Assembly: GCA_024760905.1 (NCBI GenBank)
Contig: CM045744.1
Location: 46,073,476 to 46,137,475 of the forward strand
Length of the DNA stretch: 64,000 bases
Origin: Plotosus lineatus
Taxonomy: Eukaryota > Chordata > Actinopteri > Siluriformes > Plotosidae
Reading direction: 5' to 3'
Part shown: in pieces, positions 23,245 to 34,552 of the stretch
Layout: every line of letters begins with the position of its first letter
Position numbering within the stretch: the first letter of the stretch is position 1
Position numbers and translations under genes: made by a program
Notes under the pieces: generated by a model
Told to the model about the DNA's origin: nothing
The model's input: the letters and a program-made list of their open reading frames with translations, nothing else
The model's database searches: none

Positions 23245-23273
23245 AAGATATAGAGAGAGAGATAGTGTTGTGT

Positions 23274-23316
<43 letters not shown>

Positions 23317-23469
23317 TTAAAAAAATGTTTAATGATGGTTTAATTAATAAAATGTTGATAAAATGGTTTAATATAATAATAAAATGTAAAATGCACCTCT
23401 ACTTACAAAACCTCCAGACTACGAAAAAGGCTCTGAAATGGATTAATTTCGTAAGTAGAGGGCTGACTG
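23038..23469. mobile_element. T1 MITE, copy B (432 bp, internally deleted)
   Basis: Begins CAGTCGGCTCTCTACTTACG and ends with its inverse, TAGAGGGCTGACTG, flanked by TA at 23,036-23,037 and 23,470-23,471. GA and TG microsatellites sit inside. It is shorter than copies A, C and D and has lost most of the shared cargo. TA target and CAGT-type ends suggest the pogo/Tigger or mariner group. Confidence 0.88.
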
Positions 23470-23775
23470 TATTATCTATTTTCTGTCCTCATAAAATTAA
23501 TGCTATACATGGCTTTTCATAATTATTGACACCCTGCTTAAGATGTCTTAAAAGCCTTAAAAATACTTGATTCGTGATTCATCACATCCTGTCTTCCTGG
23601 GGTATAAATATGATGTGACACAGAGGCCATTTCTCTTATTTTGCTGCCAAGCACAGTGAGGAGGAGGGTAAGAGAAATAAAATGTTCCCCAACATAAAAT
23701 AATTATTTCTTAATGAGATTTTTTCTCAGTTAAAGAAAGGCATTTGAATTAAAGATATTGTTTTTTCTTTTTTTC
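23470..23775. other. Non-coding spacer
   Basis: Nothing recognised between the T1 MITE and RTE copy 2. Confidence 0.5.
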
Positions 23776-23809
23776 CGTTCTCTTCTTCTTTTCCTTTCGG
23801 CTTTTCCCT

Positions 23810-25249
23810 TCAAGGGTCGCCACAGCAAATCATCTGCCTCCATCTCACCCTATCCTTTGCATCTTCTTCTCTTACACCAACGACCTTCATGTCCTCCTTC
23901 ACCACATCCATGAATCGTCTCTTTGGTCTTCCTCTGGGCCTTTTACCCGGTAGTTCCAACCTCAGCATCCTATTACCAATATACTCACTATCCCTCCTCT
24001 GTACATGTCCAAACCATCTCAATCTAGCCTCTCTGACTTTGTCTCCAAAACGTCTTACATGTGCTGTCCCTCTGATGTGCTCATTCCTGATCCTATCCAT
24101 CCTCGTTACTCCCAAAGAGAACCTTAACATTTTCATCTCTGCTACCTCCAGCTCTGCCACCTGTCTTTTCCCCAGGGCCACTGTTTCTAAACCATACAAC
24201 ATCGTTGGCCTCAACACCGTCTTGTACACTTTTCCTTTCATTCTTTCCGATACCCTCCTATCACACATCACACCGGACACTTTTCTCCAACCATTCCAAC
24301 CTGCCTGCACACGCTTCTTCACCTCTTTTCCACATTTTCCATTGCTCTGGATTGTTGAGCCTAAGTACTTAAAATCCTCCACCTTCCTTATCTCTGCTCC
24401 CTGTAATCTCACCGTTCCTCTTTGGTCCTTGGCATTCATGCACATGTATTCTGTCTTACTGAGGCTAATCTTCATTCCCCTCCTTTCCAGGACATACCTC
24501 CACCTCTCTAGATTTCCCTGCACTTGTTCTCTACTCTCACTACAGATCACAAGGTCATCTGCAAACATCATAGTCCATGGGGAATCTTGTCTAACCTCAT
24601 CTGTCAGCCTGTCCATCACCATAGCAAACAAGAAGGGGCTGAGAGCTGACCCTTGACGCAGTCCCACCTCCACCTTGAACTCTTCTGTCACACTGACAGC
24701 ACACCTCACCACTGTCTTACATCTCTCATACATGTCCTGCACCACTCTAACATACTTCTCTGCCACTCCAGACTTCCTCATGCAATACCACAGTTCTTCT
24801 CTCGGCACCCTGTCATATGCTTTCTCCAGATCCACAAAGGCACAATGCAGCTCCTTCTGACCTTCTCTGTACTTCTCCATTAACATTCTCAAGGCAAACA
24901 CTGCATCTGTGGTGCTCTTTCTTGGCATGAAACCAAACTGTTGTTCACAAATGCTGACCTCTGCCCTTAGTCGAGCTTCCACTATTCTTTCCCATAACTT
25001 CATCGTATGGCTCATCAACTTTATCCCGCTGTAGTTGCCACAACTCTGCACGTCTCCCTTGTTCTTAAAAATGGGCACCAGCACACTTCTCCTCCATTCC
25101 TCTGGCATCCTCTCACTCTCTAAGACCTTGTTAAATGTACTTGTCAGAAAATCTACTGCTACCTCTCCTAGACACTTCCATACCTCCACTGGTATGTCAT
25201 CAGGACCAACTGCCTTTCCATTCTTCATCCTCTTCAATGCCCTCCTCAC
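23810..25249 (-). pseudogene. RTE copy 2 reverse transcriptase frame, 479 codons, open
   Basis: Uninterrupted RT from MRRALKRMKNGKAVGPDDIP through FKNKGDVQSCGNYSG, CAFVDLEKAYDRVPREELW, GLRQGSALSPFLFAM and the catalytic WTMMFADDLVICSES to RLRWFGHVQRRDSEYI and the terminus QMICCGDP. All RT palm motifs are present, with FADD in place of YADD as is usual in non-LTR elements. The upstream endonuclease is in another frame, so the native single polyprotein is broken. The open length suggests fairly recent activity. Confidence 0.85.
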
Positions 25250-25269
25250 TTCACCCTTACTAATCTTTG

Positions 25270-25911
25270 CTACTTCCTGGTCCTCAAGTCACCTCTTCTC
25301 CTCTTTTTTTCTCTCTCATTTTCCTCATTCATCAGCTCTTCAAAGTACTCTTTCCATCTTCCCAGCACACTTCCATCATCAGTCAATACATTTCCCTCTC
25401 TGTCCTTTATCAATCTAACTTGCTGCACGTCCTTCCCATCTCTATTTCTCTGCTGTGCCAACCTGTATAGATCATTTTCTCCCTCCTTACTTTCCAACCG
25501 AGCATACAAGTCATCAAACGCGCTCTGTTTGGCCTTTGACACCGCTACCTTTGCCTTACGCTGTGTCTCCCTGTATTCCTGTTTACTCTCTTCGGTTTTC
25601 TCAATGTCCCACTTCTTAGCTAACTTCTTCCTTTGTACACAATCCTGCACTTCCTCATTCCACCACCAAGTCTCCTTATCTACTTTCCTTCCAGATGACA
25701 CACCAAGTATTCTCCTACCTGTCTCCCTGATCACATTAGCTGTAGTTGTCCAGTCATCTGGAAGCACTTCCTGACCACCCAAAGCCTGTTTCAACCCCTC
25801 CTTGAACACAACCTGACACTCTTCCTTTTTCAACTTCCACCACTTTGTCTTCTGCTCTGCCTTTGCCTTCTTCACCTTCCTCACCATCAGCATCATCCTG
25901 CACACCACCAT
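25270..25911 (-). pseudogene. RTE copy 2 linker segment (213 codons)
   Basis: Lys/Glu-rich region between endonuclease and RT (AEQKTKWWKLKKEECQVVF, ETWWWNEEVQDCVQRKK), ending EELMNEENEREKKRRRGD just before the RT frame. It matches the linker of copy 1 at 6427-6920. Confidence 0.82.
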
Positions 25912-26249
25912 CCTATGTTGTTTGGCAACACTCTCACCCGCTACTACTTTACAGTCACTGACTTCCTTTAAATTACATCACCTACACAAGATGTAGTCTA
26001 CCTGTGTGCTCCTACCTCCACTTTTATAAGTCACCCTATGCTCCTGTCTCTTCTGGAAGAAAGTATTCACCACAGCCATTTCCATCCTTTTTGCAAAATC
26101 TACCAACATCTGTCCTTCATGCTCCTGTCCTGGATACCAAACCTACCCATCACTTCCTCGTCCCCTCTGTTTCCTGCACCAACATGTCCATTGAAGTCTG
26201 CCCCAATGACCACTCTTTCACCTCTGGGGGTACTCTGCAACACTTCATC

Positions 26250-26798
26250 TCACTCCCTCCAGAATCTCTCCTTCTCTTCTCGCTCACATCCTGTCTGTGG
26301 GGCATAAGCACTAACAACATTGACCATCACACCTTCAATTTCTAACTTGAGACTCATCACTCTGTCTGACACTCTTTTCACTTCTAGTACATTCCTGACA
26401 AACTCCTCCAAGATGACTCCGACTCCATTTCTCTTCCCATCCACACCATGATAAAACAGTTTAAACTCTGCTCCTAAGCTTCTAGCCTTGTTACCTTTCC
26501 ACCTGGTCTCCTGAACACACAGTATGTCCACCTTCCTCCTCTGCATCATGTCAGCCAGCTCTCTACCTTTTCCTGTCATAGTTCCAACATTCAAAGTCCC
26601 TACTTTCAGTCGTAGACTCATGCCTTTCCTCTTCTCTCTCTGGCAACGGACACGCCTCCCGCCTCTCCTTCTTCGACGTCTTCGACCAACAGTAGTCCAA
26701 TTTCCATCAACACCCTGTTGGTTGACGACACTGATGGCGGTCGTTGTTAACCCGGGCCTCGACCGATCCGTTATGTCATTCTTTGTTGTGATTTGCAT
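26250..26798 (-). pseudogene. RTE copy 2 endonuclease N-terminus
   Basis: Starts MQITTKNDITDRSRPGLTTT, then NVGTMTGKGRELADMM, CVQETRWKGN, VVSAYAPQTG and ERFWRE, where the frame is lost. The conserved Glu of the QETRW motif is present. The GADFNGH part continues in another frame below 26,250. Confidence 0.82.
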
Positions 26799-26920
26799 AG
26801 TTTATTTGGCATTTGTTTTACGCCGGATGCCCTTCCTGACGCAACCGTCTGCATTTATCCGGGCTTGGGACCGGAGTGAGGGAGAGACACTGGTTTGTGC
26901 CCCCCCCTCACGGCTGCATT

Positions 26921-28047
26921 GCATCACAAAAGGATGCAGAAGAAAAATATGATATTTTGCAAATCTTTAACTATGCACATTTTGTTTGCAATAATAGTGA
27001 CTGTATAATATTTATCTTTATGTGTCGAGTTCATGAACAACTTGTTTGTGTTAAATAAAACTTAAAGTACACAAAACTCATTTACACGTTTGAAACATCA
27101 AATCTTTATTTTCACAAATGAGGTATTAATGCAGCCTCTTACCTTTTATCCACACAGGGCAGAGGAATGTGTGGCACTTTTATTTATTTTAGTATAAAGA
27201 GCAACAATTGGCCTGCACACCAGTGTTTATCAGAAAGATTAGTTTTCCTTTTATATTATCTAAAAATGTGGTGTAGGATCTCAGATAAGCGAGCTTTCCT
27301 TTAATGATGAATCTTACCGTCTCATTACACCTTCTCATTTGCATCAATATTGCAAATAGCAAGAGGAGTTCAAATCAACAGCTGGAGGAAAATCACGAGA
27401 CAAACATTACTTATTACTAATTAAGGGATTTTCTTTTCAGTACCCAAGAATAAAATCTTCCTGAATGATATATATATATATTATATATATATATAGACAT
27501 TTAGATGACTTTAGAGAAAGGTCATGTCGGTCTGGATCTGAAAGGGTTCTGAAGTTCAGGGTAAAGAATGTTACACCTACAGTCTGATATACGTTAACAG
27601 AGGGTACGACAATACACTACAAAAGATAGATGAACCCTCCGATACAGAGAGTAAAAGCGCCATGGTTCTGCTCGAGTTTTGTCAGAAACTCACACCTATA
27701 TAGGGTTAACGTATTTCATTCATTATACACTGAAGGATGAGAGGAAATGGGCTGTTTATACTTAGTGTTCTGGGCTTCTGACTTCTTCCATTTTCATGTG
27801 GGCTAGATGAGTGTTGAGCTGAGAGGATGAAGGGCATCACCTAAATCCCCAAGAAGGGCAGCTTGATGGTGCTGGGAGTCAAACCACCAGCTTTCCAAAA
27901 TAAAACACAAGTTTATTTGAATTTTATTTATGCAAACATCAAAAAATTGCATGTATAAAACATTAAGTACAATAGTTATAAAATAATTATCTTTGACCAG
28001 AGGAGTGCAAGATCCATTACAATTTAAATAAAATAAAAATTCCCTCC
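26921..28047. other. Non-coding stretch with one weak exon candidate
   Basis: AT-rich. At 27,560-27,703 (+) an acceptor-like 'ttctgaagttcag' precedes 47 codons ending in TAG (starting GKECYTYSLIYVNRGYDNT, with two Tyr-x-Asn motifs). Such a segment could be a receptor tail, but I cannot tie it to any family or to the Ig exon upstream. Confidence 0.35.
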
Positions 28048-28680
28048 TGTGAAAGTGAGTTTACACAGTATTTCAAGACCCCTGCCATTGGGGAATGTCT
28101 ATAATGTTCGTCACAAACAACACATTTGATTGTTCCGCCGTGCTGTAAAAAAAACAGAAAAACATTTTGCTGTGTTCTCTTGGTAAATGTCCAACAACCG
28201 ATGAACCATTAAAAACTGGCACAGCAAAATTACGGGATGCTCTGAATGAGTGGAGTGATGAGCCAGATATGGATCTATCAGAAAGTGATGACCAGTATTT
28301 TTGATTCTCCTGCTCACTAACTTGATAAATTTAAAGCTGTTCCTGGCCATGTGCTTTTGTTTATGTGCTAAAGTTGACATTCGTGTTGATTGGCTAGATT
28401 TTACTTCTGGGAGAATGTTTAAAGGGACAGCACCAGGAGGGAAAAGTAAGGGGTCTTTGTTTATGCTGTGTTTTGTTGATTTTCAGCTTTCATGTAATTT
28501 GGTTGATACCACAAAATGAATAACACAAATACCTGTAAAACTCTTATTCTGTTATTATTCATGTTTTCTACCTCTATGGTAATAAGCACTTACCGTTCCA
28601 CTCCGTTGGTAACATTTTAATAAGCGCCCACCCACTTCAATTTTTAAGGCGCTCCGTACGCTTATTACGTCGAATATGGT
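28048..28680. mobile_element. TA-target MITE (family T4), copy 1, uninterrupted but truncated at one end
   Basis: The reverse complement of this segment matches the two halves of the element at 44,629-48,706, joined without a gap around 28,495. The right end 'cttattacgtcgaatatgg' equals the terminal repeat. The opposite terminal repeat is missing, and similarity fades near 28,048. Confidence 0.8.
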
Positions 28681-29307
28681 GTAGATATATATATTAAAAA
28701 AAAATAATAAAAAAAAACAATAAAAAAACAAAACAAAACACCTCATCTAACGAGAGTCCCTTATAATTAATTTTCCATGATACGAGCTTCGAACCCACTA
28801 AAATCAAAGATTCATTTTTTGATCTCTCCTCGAAATGGATTTTCCAGGCCGATTAGCCTTGTATTATTTCGCGTGTATTCCTCTGTGCTCCGAGAACGCC
28901 TTGTGCAGTGCTTCTCAATTATTTTCTGTGACGCCCCCTTGGAGGTGGGTAGGGGGCATTTCCAGTGAAAACCTGGTTCTATGGATTCATGCTCATCAAA
29001 ATAAAATGAAGCTCAACACTGAAAATTACAATACAATTGGCATATAAGAGTCAAAGAGAATAAAGAGCGCACTATCCTTTCTGTGACTCAGAGCCAGAAT
29101 GATTCTGAAAACCCAGCTCATAAAATCCAGCCTTGGTCTGCTTACTTAGGCTAATCACCGACTGCTCAAGGAGTTTTGCCAGTAAAATCCAGATGCTACA
29201 TGCTAAAGCTAATGTGAGAGAAGCGGAATGAACTGAGGCCTGTATAATGACACAGCGATTCGTTTAACCATTAAACCCAGCAGAGAAACCCTGTACAGCA
29301 GTGATGG
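28681..29307. other. Non-coding spacer downstream of dnajb1
   Basis: Starts with an A-rich low-complexity tract (28,690-28,740). No gene or repeat recognised in the remainder. Confidence 0.5.
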
Positions 29308-29313
29308 TTTATT
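29308..29313 (-). terminator. dnajb1: Candidate dnajb1 polyadenylation signal
   Basis: AATAAA on the minus strand, about 390 bp beyond the dnajb1 stop codon. It would give a 3' untranslated region of about 0.4 kb. Chosen by position only. Confidence 0.45.
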
Positions 29314-29697
29314 AACCATAAAAGGCAAACTGGGGGGGAAGAAATCGGCCAACAAAATAGAGTCAATAACAAGTCTGTGTAAAAGTCACAAAAAGGATGA
29401 GGCAGTGTTGTCATTCATCAAGCTTCAACATTCCACTGACCAGCTTTGTCCAAGAACAGGCATTGCCATGGTAACTGAGCTCAACTTAAGATCCGTTTCC
29501 TCCCTGAAAAGAGGGCCAAACTATGCTGTTGCAGTCTGGTGGCTGGTCAGATTTGGCCCTTTGTTCTGTGCTTCAGTGAAGAGAAAGACCACTGTAAAAG
29601 TGATGATTGGTCAGCCAGAGAGACTCGCCAGACTGTCACACGCTTCAGTTTCACACATTCGGGCAAACGACATGATGCCACATCCTATGTAAAAGTA

Positions 29698-29931
29698 TTA
29701 CGAGGGTAAAATGCGTGCAATGGTGTCCTTTGTGTCCTGAGTCAGTCTTTCTGGAAATTTCACCTCAAACTCAACAATCAAATCTCCACGGCGTTCAGGG
29801 TGCTTGGGAAAAGGAAGGCCTTCGCCTGTGATGCGGCGTTTCATCCCAGGACAAATGACGACATCTTGCAGAGGTACGTTGATGGTACGATTGTCCAGTG
29901 TGGGAGCCTTTACTGTACAGCCACAGAGAGC
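29698..29931 (-). CDS. dnajb1: dnajb1 exon 3 (C-terminal substrate-binding and dimerisation part)
   Basis: Acceptor TTTCTCAG at 29,932-29,939 and a stop TAA at 29,698-29,700; 78 codons including the stop. It begins ALCGCTVKAPTLDNRTINV and ends DTIARILPS. The 'GEGLPxPKxPExRGDLIVEFEVxFPE' pattern is the second C-terminal beta domain of type II Hsp40 proteins. The short helix after it is the family's dimerisation region. It joins exon 2 in phase 0 after VSLKE. Confidence 0.95.
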   Translation of the reverse strand, partial: ALCGCTVKAPTLDNRTINVPLQDVVICPGMKRRITGEGLPFPKHPERRGDLIVEFEVKFPERLTQDTKDTIARILPS

Positions 29932-30547
29932 CTGAGAAAGAGATAAAAGGGGTAAACAACAAGGAAGTAACCCTTCTTAATGGCTATTCTATTTCCTGTT
30001 TTATCTTTAAATGAACTAACGTTAAAGCTGATTACCATCATCACGTGGGATATTAGCAAAAGCCCAGAAAATCTGGGAAAGTTTAACAAGTTTTTTTTTT
30101 TTTTTAAGCAAAACTAGCGACCTGACACTTGGTGGGTGGGGCTCTGATCAGAAGAGAAGCCTTGCAAGGGTCATGCTGCCCACTAGACATTTCATTTTAA
30201 CTACTCTGAGCTCTAATAATCCATTTGTATTTGGCGAAGGTGCATGTCCATGACTGCCCCTTGAGTTTCATTTGCTGTCAAAAGGATGCATACCATGCAA
30301 TATTTACACAATAATGATACAAATACATTTCACTGCTGGGAAAAATGATTTTCAATGTTTTTCACAATTCAATCAAGATGTTATTGAGAAAACATTTTAA
30401 AACCAAATTTTAATTTGTATCCAAGTGAGCTTCATGCTGAAAAGAGGTCACTAAAGAGGAAAACCAAGTTCAGCAAGTACAGTGCCACCATTCCAAAAAT
30501 ACAACCTTTTCTAATCTGAACTCATCCACACAACAACCTCCACTCAC

Positions 30548-31089
30548 CTCTTTGAGCGATACCTTGGCTGGATAGACGATGTCTGAACCTTCCCTCCGAA
30601 ACACAGGATGTGGTTTGTCCTTAACGATGAATACAATGTCAGCAGGAATGTTGTTTGACATTTCGTCACCCTCTCTCGGGAACGTGATCTTGGTTCCTGC
30701 TTTCCAACCTTTCTTTACCTCCACCGTAAGGATCTTGTCCTCAGTGCGTGTGCTGTGTCCATCAGGGTTCAGCCTCCGCCGTGAGATTTTCATTTTCTTG
30801 GTGCAACCACTGAACACCTCCTCCAAGCTGACCCGAAGGTCGTGAGTTACCGGCGGGTCCTTCTTTTTCTCGATCCTTCCACCAAAGGGGCGCCCACCAC
30901 CAAAGTTAAAGCCACCAAATGAGTCATCCACGTCCATATCTTCGACACCCATGCCACGCCCAAAGAAGTGCTCAAATGGGTTCTTCCCACCAAAGAACTC
31001 CGAAAACATGGCATGTGGGTCACCCTGGAAGGTATATGTGAAGCCTGGGCCATTTGCTCCACCACTTCCACCAATGCCACCCTTCAGCC
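30548..31089 (-). CDS. dnajb1: dnajb1 exon 2 (Gly/Phe linker and first C-terminal domain)
   Basis: 542 bp, entered in phase 1 and left in phase 0, with acceptor TTTGCAG and donor GTGAGT. It codes GLKGGIGGSGGANGPGFTYT, the Gly/Phe linker with DPHAMFSEFFGGKNPFEHFF, an acidic MDVDD stretch, then DPPVTHDLRVSLEEVFSGC through KGWKAGTKITFPREGDEM and NNIPADIVFIVKDKPHPVF. These are diagnostic of DNAJB1. The EEVFSGCTKK region is the site that engages Hsp70 tails in this family. Confidence 0.96.
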
Positions 31090-31764
31090 CTGCAAACAGA
31101 ACAAGTATTCCATTTACACCTTTCCTGAAATTCATACAGCGCCAATTGGCCCCAGTCAAACCATTCTGCATGACAATGCTACAGGATCATAATGAGATTG
31201 GTTATTTTCAGTATCACCAGCATAAAACTGTACAGCCACAAATGTTCTGGGTCCCATTTCATGACAGATTTCTTATGCAATTATACTGACAAATTATTAT
31301 GAGCATTTGTACCCTCAGTCAATTGCACATGGTCAGTATCATGATTTCCTTCAGAAATTAATGGGTTTCAACCCCCACGAACATGGAAAGAGTTGGTATA
31401 ATGTAGCATGATGTAACTGTTATGCCTATTAAGGAATAAGGAGATAGTAGTGGGAGATGAAGGAGCAAACATACTCTAAAAGAAAGAAAAATAAATAAAT
31501 AAAAAAGGTGCAACCACAAAAGAAGTCAGGTGTGCAGAACATGAAGGGTGAGCGCCCCCTGGTGTCCATGTACACTTTTCTAAGGTAAAAGAACATGACA
31601 GCACATTGTGATAAATGTTATTCTAAAAATTACTGCAATATTTTGCCTCATATCATACAGCCACAATTTGTAATCAAGTTTTTAATAACAGGCTTGGTAT
31701 TTTAGTGTGGCAGTCCGGCGCCCCCAACTGCTCCGAGACTCCACGGCGTGGCATCAGCACAAAG

Positions 31765-32080
31765 TTTAGGGCAGCCCAGGCCTAGTGGTTAGCATGGCTG
31801 CCTCACAGTAGGAAAGTCCTGGGTTTGAGTCCCAGGCTCAGGTGTTTGTGTGAAGTTTGCATATTCTCCTCTCCACCTGATCTTATGGGATTCCACTGGG
31901 TGCTCCAGTTTCCTCTCACAGCCCAAAAACATACAGATTCCACTAATTGGCTGTTTCAGATTGCTCCAGATGCGAGTAAAAATGGTTTGGTAACCTGTTC
32001 AGGGTGAACCCTGTTGACTGAGATAGGCTCCAGCCTCCCCGCAAACCCTAACTGAATTAAGATGTCAGCAAATGAGTGCA
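31765..32080 (+). mobile_element. DANA/V-like SINE in dnajb1 intron 1
   Basis: The head 'ggcctagtggttagcatgg' with B-box 'gggtttgagtccc' is followed by a body with 'tttgcatattctcc', 'ccagtttcctctcacagcc' and 'aggctccagcctcccc'. It is antisense to dnajb1. Confidence 0.75.
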
Positions 32081-32967
32081 CTTCACCAAGCCCTCCTTTG
32101 CTGTTTTACATTAAGAAATAATTTGACAGTAAGTAGTTCATGTGATTGCAGAAATTATTCTAAAAAATATTTAGAGGCGCCAATAAAATCTCTTTGCACG
32201 AGATTAAATGCTCGATTTTTAAAAACCACTACACCGTCAGGTTTACAAACCGTAAAGGAAACGAAGTGCAACGTAAACACCACATAATCTACCTTGAAAA
32301 TGGATCGTATTTAATAATAATCTAAACATGTTTGTGTAAATAAACCATTTTCCCTTTCTGAACCTGAATGACAGGAGCGCTGGAAACTTCCAGAATAAGC
32401 GCGCACAACGCCAGTGACGTCACATCCGCGCGAGTCACCAGATCACGTTCAGCCAAGTAATCTTGAGTTTAATGGATCGATTTAAACGCAGTAAACTTTA
32501 AGCGCAGTTTAATTGTTACTACTTTACTACACGGACAAAACATTTCACCATGGCCCATGGTTTTAGAAAACAGGACAAAAGTCCCGTCCATATATAAAGC
32601 TGAGGTAATGTTACCGTGTAGTATCGCGAGATCTCATAAAACTCGATGTTTATTCGGCTAAAAGTTGTAAGAAAAACAGTTGGTTCGATGTTTATGGTTT
32701 ACGGTCAGTGTGATTAAGAGCAAGCAGATCTTCTCCCTGCCCTGATGCCCACAGAAATATTTAATCTGGATCGCAACGATGCATTAAGATTCTAGTACGC
32801 ATACCTAAAAAGAATTCGGGTTGAGATCATCTCACCTCATGCCATGGGACAACAAGTAAACAATTGCACTACAATAAAAAAAATAAAAAAAAAAACAATA
32901 AACAAGTAAACCACCCCAATGGTGAGTCTGTTCATTCGGCAAATATGTGTGTGTACAGGTAACTCAC
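32081..32967. other. dnajb1 intron 1, 5' part
   Basis: No exon or repeat recognised. An A-rich stretch lies at 32,875-32,905. The rest of intron 1 (31,090-31,764) and intron 2 (29,932-30,547, with a poly-T run near 30,090) also show nothing further. Confidence 0.5.
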
Positions 32968-33178
32968 CTTCTTCCCCAAACTTATCATATATGTCCTTCT
33001 TTTTCGGGTCACTCAAGACGTCGTAGGCTTCTGCAATCTCCTTGAATTTTTCTTCTGCGTTGGGAGATTTGTTCTTATCCGGATGATATTTTAAAGCTTG
33101 TTTGCGATATGCTTTCTTAATCTCGTCATCGGACGCGCCTTTCTGGATCCCTAAAATACTGTAATAATCCTTTCCCAT
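32968..33178 (-). CDS. dnajb1: dnajb1 exon 1 (J domain); Hsp40 co-chaperone DnaJ homolog B1
   Basis: The ATG at 33,178 opens [19 protein letters not shown], the J domain with HPD at residues 32-34, which stimulates Hsp70 ATPase. Exon 1 ends at Glu70 plus one base with donor GTGAGT. The three exons give 987 bp and a protein of 328 aa, close to human DNAJB1 (340 aa). An ATG two codons upstream (33,184) is in frame, but MGKDYY is the family start. The protein is cytosolic and nuclear and delivers unfolded clients to Hsp70. It is head to head with tecr. The frame is intact throughout, so this is a live gene. Which teleost duplicate it is cannot be told. Confidence 0.97.
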
Positions 33179-33319
33179 CTTCACCGACTGTACCGACCTA
33201 CAAGTATGCAGAAATCAAAATTTAACTCGAACTTGACCAGAAGTGACTCCTCGGGTTAATTGCGTCACTCCGTTTCAAATTGCAGTTCTGAAGTCTTCTA
33301 TTCGGGTTCATGGGCTGCC

Positions 33320-33348
33320 TTTATAAAGTATTTCCGAAAGTTCGAGAA
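33320..33348 (-). promoter_or_regulatory. dnajb1: dnajb1 core promoter: TATA box and heat-shock element
   Basis: On the minus strand TATAAA lies at 33,325-33,320, about 145 bp upstream of the ATG. Just upstream, 33,336-33,348 reads GAAAGTTCGAGAA, a perfect GAAnnTTCnnGAA heat-shock element with an extra TTC at 33,332-33,334. This predicts HSF1-driven induction, which is known for DNAJB1 in vertebrates. The transcription start would be near 33,293. Confidence 0.85.
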
Positions 33349-34195
33349 AGGTCTGGCAACGTCAAGCGTTTGCCAGCGGTAAATTCCAGAGTACCGTCCA
33401 AATCCACTATTAATGCGATAAGTTTCGCGCTAGGAAGTGTGTTACTACAGTGACGCAACTGACAGTGCACTTCTGTAAAAGGATAGAACGGTTGGGAACA
33501 CAGCCTGAGTGTTTGCGCAAACATCCCGAGGTCTCATTCGGTGACACTCAAAGTCCTGTCGAAGGAAAAACCAGGCCCCCGTCACAGCCAACGAGTAAAA
33601 AAAAAAACCCAGAAAAGTAGGGAAGACAGTTGGGCTGAATGTACAGTCTAATAATGGAATCTGTAAAAAGATTAAAATAATATCACAGGAGAGTCTGTTA
33701 TTTGTTTTTAGAAAAAACTGGTGTGATAGTAATAATAGTAATAATAATAATAATGAAAACGGTAAAAATAACAGCCTGACTTGGATCATAAATAATATTC
33801 AATACAACTGTTATTAATTAAATTCAACATTTCAGATGTATTATTATTCAAACACCGTTTTATACACATTTTAGCATTTCTTTCTTTAAAACTACCGTGT
33901 AAAGTTTTGGGTGCATGTCTCAGGGTGAAGTGGGTTGAAGTAAACAGTAGTTCACCTACAGAAGCATCATGTGGAATCACATTATTAAAAATATGTCACA
34001 ATAACAAAAGTTTAATTTTTCTGTACTGAAATTTGCTATAATTTGGGAGGGAATCACACTATAGTTACGTTTGAATATTTTAATTTCTTTCATGTCTTTT
34101 CCTACTCTAAGCGAAAATATATTGTACAGTTGTAAAAACACCATATTCATTATTCATTATTCATTCTTGGCCCCTGGCCAAGAGAGTGGGATATA
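33349..34195. other. dnajb1 upstream region, otherwise nothing recognised
   Basis: A weaker GAA/TTC-like cluster lies near 33,485-33,498 ('gaacggttgggaac'). The remainder is AT-rich with an ATA/ATG microsatellite near 33,727-33,757. Confidence 0.45.
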
Positions 34196-34489
34196 TATAT
34201 GTGGTCTTCTCACTATAAAGCCTTCACACACAGGTTCGTTTTGCATCTCATGTCAGCAGTCAGCATACACCCCTCAAGTCCTGCGGCGATGGGCGCGTGG
34301 CGGAGCAACAGGTGGAGATGAACACTGGCGGTTGTAGTCACAAACCTGCACGTAGGCGGTCCATGGGTATGTAGTCGCTCTGTTTCTGAATCTAAGGGCA
34401 ACAGGACAGTTCGGCAGCACCTGTGGACGACTGGGCAACCTCTTTAGGCCAGCACTGCCCACCCTCTAACACACTCTAACACACACACA

Positions 34490-34552
<63 letters not shown>

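Larger units (their letters stand above)
23776..26920 (-). mobile_element. RTE-type LINE, copy 2 (nearly full length, minus strand)
   Basis: The 5' end at 26,920 (AATGCAGCCGTGAGG on the minus strand) matches the start of copy 1, and the 3' end near 23,780 has the same 'gccgaaaggaaaagaag' tail. It codes endonuclease, linker and reverse transcriptase in three separated frames, so it is inactivated by a few frame breaks, although its RT frame is intact. I found no target-site duplication. It lies between the Ig exon and dnajb1. Confidence 0.92.

Noticed and set aside
23889..24656. 255-codon plus-strand frame
   Set aside because: It is the antisense shadow of the RTE copy 2 reverse transcriptase.
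30579..31289. Plus-strand frames opposite dnajb1 exon 2
   Set aside because: Antisense shadows of a well-conserved exon with correct splice sites.
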